Source: Erodium maritimum
Lineage: Eukaryota; Streptophyta; Magnoliopsida; Geraniales; Geraniaceae
DNA: 64,000 nucleotides
Assembly: GCA_963921825.1 (NCBI GenBank)
Contig: OY997588.1
Coordinates: 65,864,617-65,928,616, forward strand
Direction of reading: 5' to 3'
How positions within the stretch are numbered: position 1 is the first letter of the stretch; every line of letters starts with the position of its first letter. The translations under genes and the position numbers were made by a program. The notes under the pieces were generated by a model. It did not search any database, had not been told where the DNA came from, and worked only from the letters and a program-made list of their open reading frames with translations. Positions 22,896 through 33,768 of this stretch are shown in pieces.

Positions 22896-24320
22896 TAGCC
22901 AAAATCTTATAAGAGTCTGAGATTAGGCTAATTGGTCTTAACTCCGACATCGTTTCTGGATTCTGTACCTTGGGTATTAATGTCAAGAAGGTAGCATTAA
23001 GACCTTTTCCAATAACACATGTATCATAAAATGCATGTATAAAAGCAATAACATCTGTACCCACAATCTCCCAACAGGCTTGAAAAAATTTCAAAGTAAA
23101 CCCGTCCGACCCTGGGGATTTTTCACTGCCACAGTCCAAAACAACTTGTTTGATCTCCTTAGCCGTGAACCTCACCTCCAAATTCGATCTTTGAACAGCG
23201 GACAGAGAGGAAAAGGAAGCGAAGGCAGTCTTGAGGTTGAGGAAGAAAAGCTAGTAAACCTCCACTGAAAATGCTCAGTTGCGTATTTAATTCCAAAGGG
23301 GTCTGTGATGAACAAAGCACCATCCCGAATAACTGATATGCGATTAACCGAACCCTGAAAATTTGCTATACGATGGAAATACTTAGAACATAAGTCTCCT
23401 CCATCAACCAAAGCTGCCATGATTTTGACACCAGATTCGAGCCAACACTTTATGCTTCTTGATTAATTCGACCTTCAACAAAGAGCGTCGAATACTCTCG
23501 GAATCAGTCAAGTCCCTGACGTCTAGAATTTTATCTAAAACCTTGATTTTTTTTGTGATGGAATCAATTTGAGTATCAACCATCCCAAAAACGTCCCGGT
23601 TCCACACCTTTAAATCTTCCCGTAGACTTTTCAGCTTAAACCACAAGTGATAACTTGATGAGCCCGAACAAGTATAAGACTCCCAAAATTCACGAACCAC
23701 CAAATTAAAATCTTTATGCTCCAACCAAACATTAAGAAACCGAAAAGGTTTAGGCCCCCAATTAATCGAGTAAGTTTCCAAAACCACAGGACGATGGTCA
23801 GACAGGCCACGCTTCAAACACTTATGCGAGATGCCTTAACACTATTAAAAATTCGGGAGAGACCAAGAAACGATCCAACCTCGTTGCCTTGGACCCGAGT
23901 CCATACCAAGTGTACTTACAGCCCTCAAGTCTCAAATCAGTTAAACCGAGCGACAAAATAAAATTCAAGAAATTGGAGCTATCAGTTTTAGAAAATGTAC
24001 TGTTACGTCGCTCTTCCTCAGTTAACACTGAATTAAAATCACCTACAATACACAAATTCTCTGGAAACCTGTGACTAAAAGAACCAAGCTCCTCCCAAAG
24101 AAGAAGTCAATCGGATTCAAAAGAGGGGCGTAGACATTAATGCAGACAATGGGGGAGGACGATCCTGACCAAAACCCGAATCACAAAATGGCATTTTTCA
24201 AGGGAATAACTTCTACACAACGAAAGATGTATGGCTTCCAGATTGAAAGCAAACCACCCGAGGCACCTTCAGAAGGAAAGAAGGAATGCTCCCAAATCCA
24301 AAAAAAACCACAACTCCTAA
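22896..24320 (-). pseudogene. LINE ORF2 pseudogene, endonuclease and start of reverse transcriptase
   Basis: In element order, GDFNSVLTEEER near 24,050 and DRFLVSPEF near 23,850 mark the apurinic-type endonuclease, whose SDHRPVVLE motif follows near 23,800 in another frame. A linker (WFKLKSLREDLKVWNRDVFG) leads into the RT start (EVRFTAKEIKQVV, GSDGFTLKFFQ, LIPKVQNPE, LRPISLI). The protein nicks target DNA and primes reverse transcription in the family. At least three frame changes and the missing N-terminus make it dead. The copia insertion falls just after ILAKV, in the RT fingers. Confidence 0.8.
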
Positions 24321-25593
24321 GATATTGATTCATGGCTTTATGGTTAACTTGAGTTTGATGATGTTTTTGTATGATTTTAGGGGGTTTTGAGCTTAATTAG
24401 CATCCAATTACTTGCATGGGTATTCATCTATATTTAAGCTACTTGATGTTTATGCATGATTTTCGTGCTTTGTGTCCGATTTTTCATGTTTTTAAACCCG
24501 ATTTCATGTGGTAGCTATTTCATCTCTCGGTTGTATATTAAGTTGTATGTTAGAGTTGGTAAAAATGAAAACTTTAGCCATTTAATGAACTTATCTAGGA
24601 TTTCCAACATTCACATGTCTCGACCTATTGACGAGATAGGAATATGTTAGGATGTGTTTTCTCGGTTCTTTTGTGTGTTTCAAGTCGACCGAACGATTTA
24701 GGGATTTTCCTTAATTGTTGTGTGCGCTATGTAGATTGATATTTGGAGCGATCCATGATTCGATCTAGTGTGCGACGAGATTTCGGTTTTATAAAATTTT
24801 CTTACGCTTGCGTATTACCTGAATTTCGTGATTCGTTACTCTATGTAGTTCTACTCGATTACCCAACTAATCTTGATCATTGGTGTTTGGTTCTCAAGAA
24901 GTGAACTAGGCGTAGCTAAGTAGATTCGTGTATTGAATTAAGGTTTACTTATGCTTGTGAATTACAAGAGCTTTGTGATTCGTTGCTCTATTTAGTTCTC
25001 CTTGATGATCGATTCATTCGGTCGCTAGGTTGATTGAACTATGAGTAGTTAAGTAGATGTTGGAAAAATGTGGTTAAAATGTGCTTTTGTTGTTTTAAAT
25101 GTGATTTATGATATTAAATAAATTTTATGGTTTTAAATGTGATTTATGTAGTTGGTTGGCCATGACCTCTTAATGAAAGACTTTTATGGGATTAGCTACC
25201 CCATAAAATTACCTTCTTATCCCTATTAGAGAGCCTATATATACCAACCTACTATGTCATCTTCTAAACACTTCACACATACCAAATTGATCAAAAACCA
25301 TAGATCGCAAATCACTTTCTCTCCCAATTACGTTTTCATTCTACCTTAGTCTTGGTGATTTCTCTACACGGAGTTGAGTTCGCTGACTGTAGTCGTTAAT
25401 TCCTGGGAGACCGCTGCCCATACAGGACAGTCAAGTGTCTTAAGGAGACAAGAGTACCTGGACTCGACTAAGCTTCTATTTCTTAATCCGTAATCAGTAA
25501 GCTAGCTCATTCGGTAAAGGTTATTTGTATTATTTCAGTTTATTATTTCGTTTGTTTGGTTTATCGTCAATATACTAACCTATATTTCCTACA

Positions 25594-26689
25594 ATCTTAA
25601 GACACTTGAACAGTATAAACGATGAATAGGTTCAAGGTACAAAACCAATTCGATTGGTACAATTGGCTACAAAGCATCCTAATGGGTTTTTGTATCCAAA
25701 ACTGTTACAATTGGTAACATATCTTTTTGCATCCAATTGTTTTCGTTTACAGGTATTGAAAATTTAGGAGATACAATCGTTGGCTGCAAAAGAAGCTAAA
25801 AATCCTATTCCTGAACACTGATACAAATGGTATCAGTTCATTTTTGTATCTAACTAATTTCCTTTGCAAGTCTCATTGCTATGATATTTGCTACGAAATT
25901 TGTTATACCCAATCGTTCATTCCACTACATTTGAAATTCCAACAGAAATTTTAAAATTAACACCTACAAATTTCGGAAAAACCAAGTTATGCAACATTTT
26001 CAGCTTCTGGATTTTAGTATCGAAAGAAAAAAAAATATGGGTTTTTCCGAAACCCTTTTTCGAAATGGTTTTGGAACAAAAGGAAAAATTTACTTCGATT
26101 TTCAGAACTGGGAATTTTTTTTTTTTAGAATCAAAAGGGAATTTCCGAAAATCAAAAGTTTAAAATTAGATTTTGGAAATATTACCTTGAGTTTCGATTT
26201 CTGAGGTAAGGAATTTTGTGTTACCCTTGTTAGAACTCGATTTTCCTTCTTAATGTTGGTGTATCTACCGTTTTTTCTAGTTTGAAAGTCGGAACTTTTT
26301 CTTTTCAGGTCAACCTCTGAAGCTCGATACGTACTAATTGCTTGACTTTCGCGTCTGGAAGTTGAAGAAAGGGCCATAGACTCGTTGTTGGAATGAGGCT
26401 GGGGTTTAAAAGAGAAACATTAGGTTTTATTTTATGTGGGCCGCTGCGACTGTTCAAGCCCAAGAAAAGAAAAAAAAATCAAAGCCCATTTCTTTTTAAA
26501 ACCAGCACAAGGCCTTGTAGGAGGGAGGACCAGCCACCCTTTGGACACACGCGGGTGCTAAACCAGGTCAGCTTTGTTGGTCAGGGCTGCGCATGGGGCA
26601 GGAGCTAGGCTGGGTCACGGGTCATCCAACCCAGTTCGACAGAATTTTTTTATTTTAAAAAAAAAACTGGTATTTTTTTCTCTCAGATT
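25594..26689 (+). other. Interior of LARD-like element, non-coding
   Basis: AT-rich at first, with a GGCC/CCAAG-containing patch at 26,430-26,640. Short ORFs have no recognisable family. Confidence 0.5.
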
Positions 26690-27330
26690 CATACGGAATT
26701 CAAGACAAGGGAAACAAACTTGGATTAATCTTAAACGGTTTTCCCTTGATTTAACAAACAAATTGGAACTAGTTCCTAAACGGTTTCTTGTTGATGGAAA
26801 TAAACGTTTTTCCCAAAAGAAACAAACTTCAAATTCAATTTTGAATTCATACATAATTCAAAGTCGAGGGAAATAAACTTGGAATTTTAATTCCTTAATG
26901 TTTTCCCAAAAGAAACAAACTTGGAATTCAATTCCTAAACGCGTTTCTTAATTTTCAAGAAGAAAACAAATTGGAAATAATTTTCCTAAACGGTTTTCTA
27001 TTTTGAAAAAAATGTATTTTTCCATAACAAATGGTGGAAAATAAAATATAATTTTCCGTTTAAGGGAAATTAATGTTTGTTTCAAGATTAATTTCCAAGG
27101 AAATTATGTGCTCTTGAACAAAGTTCGAATTCATACGGAATTCAAAAACGAGAGAAACGAACTTGGAATAAAATTCCTGAACGGTTTTCTCTAAATTCAA
27201 GAAGGAAACAGAGTGGAATATTTTCTAAACGGTTTCTTACTTTCCTGAAATTCTAAGAAGGATATAAATTGGAATTAATTCCAAAACGATTTCCTACTTT
27301 CCAAAAACGTATTTTTCACAACGGATAATG
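26690..27330 (+). repeat. Degenerate tandem array in LARD interior
   Basis: About nine diverged units (roughly 55-75 bp) share GAAACAAACTTGGAAT and CCTAAACGGTTTTC. Unit boundaries drift, so the array is old. Confidence 0.6.
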
Positions 27331-27578
27331 AAAAAAAGAAAAAGGAAAGGTTCATTTTCGAAAAGTGATCAATCGTTTTCTTGGAAAACACGTCAAGAAT
27401 GTAAAATATATGTATTCGTGTAAAATCTGATTCGGTTCTAAAAAGTAGAACACATACGAATAGATGAAAATCAAACGTGTTTTCAACAACTGGAAGTTAT
27501 TCGATTAAAGAATGAAAAAATGAATATGTTCAATTTAGTCTTAATTGGAATAAAACTATACAAGAACTTGAAAAGAGA

Positions 27579-29484
27579 GAGTTAGATTAAGAGTCAAGGC
27601 TTCAAAGAGGCTGATCATGCCTCCTCCCTCTAAACCTCCCGACCCCTCCCAAGCCTTCCCCCCCTTCTCTTCCTCACCCCCCTCTTCCTCTCATCCTGTC
27701 GGCCCTCCTTGTCCCAAGATCTTCGTCTGCAACCTCCCCCCGATGTTCTCCAATGAACATTTGCTCGCTCTGTTCTCAACCTTCGGCCCTATTCGTAGAG
27801 CTTTCCTCCCAAGCAAGCTCAACAAGTCGGGCAAGAAATTTGGTTTTGTGCACTTTATCAAAGCCGAAGATGCCGCGAAAGCGGTCACTGTCTTACATCG
27901 CTCCAAGCTGGGCTCCGAGCAGCTCATCGTGGACTTCTCTCTTGCTTTCGGTGTTGGTTCTTTGGCTTCTACACCTGCGCCCTCCTTTGCCGGCGCTCGG
28001 AGTTTCAGAGATGTCGTCGCTCCTCACCACGTCATGCCAACTTCTCTTCCTACCTCTACTGCTAGCATCTGCTCCGGCTCCTCCTGCGATTTCTGTAGCG
28101 AAACTCTAGCCTGAAGTGTGGTGGGTCTTGTTAATTCGAGTCACACCCTCTCTTCCATTTGGTCCGAGCTCTCGGAGCATCAGAAAGGCCTCATCCGCCT
28201 CGCTGACTTGGGCAATCGCGCACTCCTTGTTACCTTTTCGGATTCTTCATCTTTCAAGCTCGCCGAGCGTTCGGGTTGGTCCTGGCTTCGGACCTGGTTT
28301 TAGGGCTTCTTCTCCCATGTCAACTCTGTCTCCAACAGCGGTCGCCTGCGCTGGATTTCCATTGAAGGTCTACCCCTCTCCGGTTGGACTCGTCCCTCGA
28401 TCCTCAACCTTGCGGCGCTGGTTGGAACCCCCCTGTTCATCCACCCCGATTCTTCTTCTAGGGTTAGGCTTGATAGAGCCTTCGTCCTGGTTCACTCTCT
28501 GAACCTTCAACCGACGAAGTCTCTGTTCTCGCTCCTGATCTCTGGCAAGTCTTTCCCAATCTGTATCACTTACCCTGAACATGCGCAGGTCCCTGTGATC
28601 TCCCCTTCAGCCTCGCCCGACCCTCCTGACCTTGAAGATGGCGAGCTCTGTGCTCAAAGTCCGATGGTTTTCCCGGCCCCGACCCCCTGCTCTCAGCCTC
28701 TTTCATCCACTCCGGCCTCTGTTCGCGGGTCGCCGTCCGGTGGTCACTCCAGCGAACACGGAATGTCCGAAGAGCCTGGCGCAGGAACTCGTGCAGTCCT
28801 TTTGGCTTCTACCAGTCCTGAGGACGCTCCTCTGGAATTGGCGTCGAAGAGTCCCAAGGCTTTCGGTTCTCACGCATTAATTCACCTCGCGTCCGGTGCT
28901 TTGCGTGCGCAGGATCAGGGCACTGATGGAGAGGTCGCGCTCCTTTCCCCCAGCCCAAGCCCAAAAACTGCCTCAGTCCATGTGCCTTCCCCTCCTGGCC
29001 CCTCTGCAGATCCCAAGCCTCATGTCTTTCGCCCAGCTGGGTTCCAAGAGTTCATTGCCGACATCAACTCTCCTTCGTTGGATGATAACTCTCCTCTTGT
29101 CGACTTTTTATTGGAAAAAAAGAAGAAGAAAAATCTCAAGAAGCTCGGTCGTCGTAAACGTCCCCATCTCGCTCCTAATGCCAAACCTACCAACGGGTCT
29201 CTTTGCAAGAAAGAAGAAGCCAAACGCTCATGGGATTTAGCTAAAATAGTGGGCTTCACTGCTAATTTTTGCGAAGACGAAGTAATCAACATGTTCGAGA
29301 ACATCACGTAATGTTGGAGTTCGTTGGCTTTTGATTTCTTTGTACTGTTGTTTGTTGGCTTCGCTCTTTGTTCTTGCCTTTGCGGCCTCTGTTAGCTCTT
29401 TTCTCTTCCCGTTACTGTAAAATCTCTGTTTGAGATCTTTTGTTTCTAGGTTGAATAAAATCGTTTTTTTTGCTGATCAAAAAA
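27579..29484 (+). mobile_element. ORF1-only LINE derivative (copy A)
   Basis: 1.9 kb flanked by the 17-bp duplication AAGAACTTGAAAAGAGA at 27,562-27,578 and 29,485-29,501, ending GCTGATC plus an A run. It consists of a 38-nt leader, one ORF1-type reading frame and a 3' UTR with AATAAA (about 29,454). There is no endonuclease or RT, although the left end with its ATG appears complete, so this is not a 5' truncation. It behaves as a non-autonomous LINE relative. Confidence 0.85.
27617..29311 (+). pseudogene. RRM + DUF4283-like ORF1 protein with two in-frame stops
   Basis: A single 565-codon frame from ATG 27,617 to TAA 29,309-29,311 is interrupted only by TGA at 28,112-28,114 and TAG at 28,301-28,303, with no frameshift. 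A Pro/Ser-rich start leads into an RRM (KIFVCNLPPMF as RNP2, KKFGFVHFIKAEDAAKAV as RNP1). A DUF4283-like part follows (RALLVTFSDSSSFKLAE, WLRTWF, GRLRWISIEGLPLSGW), then a Ser/Pro-rich tail and a basic stretch (EKKKKKNLKKLGRRKRPH) near residue 510. It probably bound LINE RNA. Domain order equals that of the ORF1 at 1-1,598. The intact frame apart from two nonsense codons suggests relatively recent loss. Confidence 0.85.
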
Positions 29485-29501
29485 AAGAACTTGAAAAGAG
29501 A

Positions 29502-29703
29502 AAATGAATATTTTCGACTTTCAACGTACGAACGATTAAACTTGACTAATCGATTCGAATTCCGCGATACAAGTTAAATCGAACGTATCGATTTATTATT
29601 GATAAGATTAGTTTGATCAGTGACCAGTTAATCGGTTTCTGTCTTCATTGCAAAATAGTTAGAACGATTAAATTTATATTCTCAAATTAAGCTAATTTTG
29701 TAG
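29502..29703 (+). other. LARD interior between two insertions
   Basis: AT-rich, non-coding spacer between the duplications of the two ORF1-only elements. Confidence 0.6.
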
Positions 29704-29715
29704 TTTGACCAAGTT

Positions 29716-31496
29716 TTTTTTATAAGGGAAGAGATTTTATTAGGCAAGCGTTCTACAAGAAAGTAAAACGATCCTTGAACGCACATTTTCCCCAAACTGA
29801 TACAGGCGTAAAGCCAAACTAGAAAACAAAAAACAAAAACAGAAAAGGGAGCAAAATAAACCGCCCCTTGCCTACTTCCTAACCGTATTCAAACAGAGAA
29901 AACGATTAGAGACCGAAATAGGAGTTGATTCTCCTGGAGTCACTTCCGGAGTAACCTCAATCTCACTATCCTAGACGTCCTCCTCAACCTCATCCTGCTG
30001 CGGGGATACATAATCTGGGAAGTTGGTGCCAACCTTTTTCACAAATCACTTGCTAAAGCTCCACGTTCCTTCTTTACTTTGTTTAGAAATATCAATAGTG
30101 AGGCTTCCCGCATGGCCCCCCTTATCAGCCGATGTTCTGGCTCTTGTATGGTAAAAAATGGTTGGAGGAACTAATTTTTTTGGTTGTCCTTTTTTTGGAC
30201 GACCACGTTTCTTCGGAGCCTCAACGAGAGTACTTTTTTACTCACAAGAATGTCTTTCCACGGACTATCTTGAAACCCGAATTCCATACTTGGTTCTTCA
30301 CCCAGAAGCTGAATGGCTTGCGTGTCTAAACCCGAGCCCACATCGACTGTCGGATCTAAATTAGTACCAATGCGTGTAAAAACGTCAAACAAGCTCGGAT
30401 CTCTAACCGATTTCTGGGCTCCTGGACCTGGGCCACCACTTAGCTCGTTAGGTGCTGAATCAGGCTTACTGAAAATCGGGTCTGCTTCATTCGGCCCAAT
30501 ACCCACTGAATCTGGTCCAGTCACAGCACTTCCACACACCTCGCGAGAGAACAAAGTCTCAGGCTGCGATTGCGCGAGACCAGAACCCACATCATTCACA
30601 CGGGTTTCAACCTGTTAGGCTTCAAAACCTTGTGTAGTGTCCTGAGGCCCAACTTTGGAACAGTCCAAAATGGCAACACACTTTGCGTTTCTCCTTTCTT
30701 CCCCGGCGTTATCGCATACGACATCCGAATCCAAATCAATTGGATCCCTCAAATCGCGCGAAATTAAATCCCTCGAATCATGGTATGGATCTGAACTGGC
30801 AAGGGGAGGATTTCGACGCGTTATCGGAGCGTTGATTCTTCCCTCTGTTTCCAACCTCGTCGGAACAGTAACCGGCCGCCGAGCCAAGGCTAGGAACAAC
30901 ACGTAACCTTTGATTTTGAAGCCGTTGAGCGTTTCCACAACTTTTGCAGCAGCCTCTGTAGAGGTAAAAGCTACAAACCCAAATCGTTTTCCTCCCCTGT
31001 TCGTGCGTTTCGGAGCAGAGCATCCAGAAATGTCGCCAAAGGCTGCAAAGGTGTGACGAATCCTTTCCTCAGTCGAGTCATAAGGTAGGTTACGTATATA
31101 CACCTCATTTAGGATTACCTCCATTGATGTCGCCGGACTCCGACGTGCTCGAGACACCGGAATGTACCTCGTAGCTCCTAACTCCTCCTGCTGAGAAAGG
31201 GAAGCCTTTGAACTCGACTTCTCCCCAGAAACAGGGATTCCGATCACTTCTGTAGTCTCCACGACGTTCCCGACTGGTTCAGCTTCATCAGCTTCCGAAC
31301 GTTTTCGAGACTTACCAGAAACATGGATTGATCCCTTCTTACCCGATGATGTATTTCCTTTCTTCAAAGCTGTCCCGGCCTTCGATTCTTTTGCACCAGC
31401 AACAATACCACAATACTCTACATAAAGGGCTAACAAGGTAGAACCAAAAGCTGAGAGAGAAATGGGTCTCATCTTTTAGCTTGATAGAGGGGGGAC
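29716..31496 (-). mobile_element. ORF1-only LINE derivative (copy B)
   Basis: 1.78 kb flanked by the 12-bp duplication TTTGACCAAGTT at 29,704-29,715 and 31,497-31,508. The oligo(A) tail is a T run at 29,716-29,721. The left-pointing unit has a leader of about 24 nt before the ATG at 31,472, one ORF1-like frame and a short 3' UTR. As in copy A, RT is absent although the 5' end looks complete. Confidence 0.85.
29874..31472 (-). pseudogene. RRM protein with AT-hook-like tail (LINE ORF1-like), broken
   Basis: From ATG 31,472 the frame runs 285 codons to a TAA at about 30,615 and continues in frame to 30,171. An RRM spans residues about 120-200 (EVYIRNLPYDS as RNP2, GKRFGFVAFTSTEAAAKV as RNP1), preceded by a Lys/Ser-rich region (KKGSIHVSGKSRKR). 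After a shift in an A run at about 30,235 the other frame reads APKKRGRPKKGQPKK, an AT-hook-like GRP core. It goes on, with further stops, to about 29,874. No DUF4283 is seen, so this ORF1 type differs from copy A. RNA or DNA binding is inferred from the motifs only. Confidence 0.75.
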
Positions 31497-31508
31497 TTTG
31501 ACCAAGTT

Positions 31509-32336
31509 GAATGATTTCAATTTTGGATAATTATAAAAAGGGAAAAAACCTGTTTTTGTATAATTACTTGTAAATGTGGGGGTCGGTCCCACCACACGGA
31601 AAATTTCTGATCAACTACGATTTGTGTCTACGACATACGTGTCTAATTCAGTAGCTACTAATAAGACACAGAACTTGAGTTGACATAACAACTGATCTCA
31701 AACGTGATAACATCGCGGATCCACCAAGCTAAACTAAATGTTATATTGAGATCTAGTTGAGAAAAAGACATCCAAGGGAATGTGACTGAAGCCCATTTAA
31801 AGGCGTTATTTGAAGGAAAACCCAACCTAGTTGACTGGAGATCCCAAGATCTAGGTTCAATGGGACAACCTAATTGCATAACCTGTGTACGGTCACTGTG
31901 GGGGTCCAACCCCGAGTCCATTCCTATTATGCAAACAAGTGACGTGTGAAGGATAAGCATTGCTTTTAATGATTCCTTGTATCAAGAGTATTGAGTAAAG
32001 TGAATCACCTATGTGAGACGAAGTGGGGTTGCTTCAAGGGTGACTAATGGGGCTAGTGATTTTAAACTCTTGCAGAACAAGGCAGTGTCCATAACCATAA
32101 CGGGCACACCTATGAGAACCAAACCGTGTTTGTTGGTATCTGTGTGTATATCATCATCTGCATAAACGACAAAATAGTTCAAGGACATCGCGTCTACTAG
32201 TCAGTCAGCAGAATAAATATACTTTCACAAAGGAAGGTTCAAGGCTGAACATCTACCTATCCTATGTAGGTATCGACTTAGAGAAGTCACCGCTCCCTCG
32301 TTCCTTTTCCGTTCCCATCACATGTTTGTGAGGGAT
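31509..32336 (+). other. LARD interior, 3' part
   Basis: Non-coding; ends in GTGAGGGAT, a weak purine tract before the 3' LTR. Confidence 0.55.
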
Positions 32337-33516
32337 TGTTGGAAAAATGTGGTTAAAATGTGATTTTGTTGTTCTATGTGTGATTTATGGTATTAAATCA
32401 ATTTTATGGTTTTAAATGTGATTTATGTAGTTGGTTGGCCATGGCCTCTTATTGGGAGTCTTTTATGGGATTAGCTACCCCATAAAATTACCTTCTTATC
32501 CCTATTAGAGAGCCTATATATACCAACCTACTAAGTCATCTTCTAAACACTTCACACATACCAAATTGATCAAAAACCATAGATCGCAAATCACTTTCTC
32601 TCCCAATTACTTTTTCATTCTACCTTAGTCTTCGTGATTTCTCTACACAGAGTTGAGTTCGTTGATGTTAGTCGTTGAATCCTGGGAGACCACTGCCCAT
32701 ACGGGACAGTCAAGTGTTATATGGAGACAAGAGTACCTGGACTCGACTAAGCTTCTATTTCTTAATCCGTAATCAGTAATCTAGCTGATTCGGTAAAGGT
32801 TATTTGTATTATTTCAATTTACTATTTCGTTTATCGTTAATATACTAACCTATATTTCCTACAGTAGATTCGCCAATTTATTTAGAGTCCTCTCATGCTT
32901 GTGTAGTACCAGACATTCGTGATTCGATACTCTACTAAGTTCTACTTAATCTTTGGTCTTCATCGTTATTGATGACATTCGGGAATTAGGAAGTAAACTA
33001 GGCTTAGCTAAGTCGATTCGTCAAGTGGTGTAGCTATCTCTACTTGTGGTAGTTGGTAGCGAGAGTGACATGCATTTGTTGTCGTTATCTCTCGTTCGAG
33101 GATCGATCGAGCTTCCCTCAAGATCATAGAAGTACACTCTATTTTATTGCTTTCCGATGATTGGTGGTTCGCATTTCGGTCCGAGATATGGTCTTGTGCC
33201 CTCTCCCCATGACTAGTATGTGGTTGATTTCATGATAGCACATACATAGGAGATTAAGTGTTCTAGACCATAAGGAAAGAATTATTTTATTTCACCTTCG
33301 TTAACCAAACCATGCGTTAATTGGAAGTCCTGTTTACTTGTACTTGTGACCGACTCCGTGTGTGAATCAAACGTTATGTGTCTTAGGTGGTAGCGTGTAT
33401 ATAGATTTAATTGTTTATAAAATTTAAACAACAACTTTTACTTTTTCGCCTTTTGTTTTCCCTTTCGGGGATGTGGAAGTGGCATCTCACGTCCCCAAGT
33501 TTTAGCAAAATGCTAG

Positions 33517-33749
33517 TGATGCCTCTACTCTTTGTGGGATCGACCGGTACTTAACCGTCTCTATATTAAATGATGACCGTGTCCCGATGCATGTTAAAAG
33601 AGGTATTTTACGCTTAGTCATCCACACTCATCAAGATGCCTCTACTCTTTGTGGACCGACTGGTACTTAACCGTCTATATATTACTTGATGATCGTGTCC
33701 TGATGCACGTTAAAAGAGGTATTTTACGCTTATTCATCCACACTCATCA
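33517..33749 (+). repeat. Tandem duplication at the end of the outer 5' LTR
   Basis: About 116 bp (GATGCCTCTACTCTTTGTGG to CACACTCATCA) is present twice, ending near 33,630 and at 33,749. The 3' LTR end (43,865-43,978) has one copy. Confidence 0.85.
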
Positions 33750-33752
33750 AGA

Positions 33753-33768
33753 TGGCGCCGTTGCAGGG
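33753..33768 (+). other. Primer-binding site of the outer element
   Basis: TGGCGCCGTTGCAGGG begins three bases after the LTR end. The TGGCGCCGTTG core is typical of Tat/Athila/Ogre Ty3/gypsy elements. Confidence 0.8.

Larger units (their letters stand above)
16179..24323 (-). mobile_element. LINE 1 (EN-RT-zf), split by copia element
   Basis: The oligo(A) tail is a T run at 16,179-16,186 preceded, in element sense, by TTGTACTCCCCC. The LINE occupies 24,323-22,891 and 18,405-16,179, about 3.65 kb, and is 5'-truncated within the endonuclease domain. It interrupts the outer LTR where the 3' LTR reads continuously (42,470-42,485). A clear duplication at its own ends was not found, so the 5' edge is accurate to a few bases only. 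Confidence 0.75.
25058..32863 (+). mobile_element. Non-coding LTR retrotransposon (LARD-like)
   Basis: The LTRs are 25,058-25,593 (536 bp) and 32,337-32,863 (527 bp). Both start TGTTGGAAAAATGTGG and end ATTTCCTACA. They are flanked by the duplication GTAGA at 25,053-25,057 and 32,864-32,868. Each LTR has a TATA-like CTATATATACC (25,234 in the 5' copy). The interior, minus two LINE-type insertions, is about 3 kb with no gag or pol motif, and I could not assign a primer site. The LTRs differ at many positions and in length, so this is an older insertion moved by another element's enzymes. Confidence 0.85.
15152..33749 (+). repeat. 5' LTR of the outer element, in three pieces
   Basis: The LTR runs 15,152-16,178, then 24,324-25,057, then 32,864-33,749, about 2.6 kb in total. 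The gaps are a LINE (with a copia inside) and a 7.8-kb LTR element. Each piece aligns in order with the 3' LTR (for example ATGACCTTGGATTT at 16,120 and 42,421; CAAGTCGACCGAACGATTTA at 24,682 and 42,842). Confidence 0.8.
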
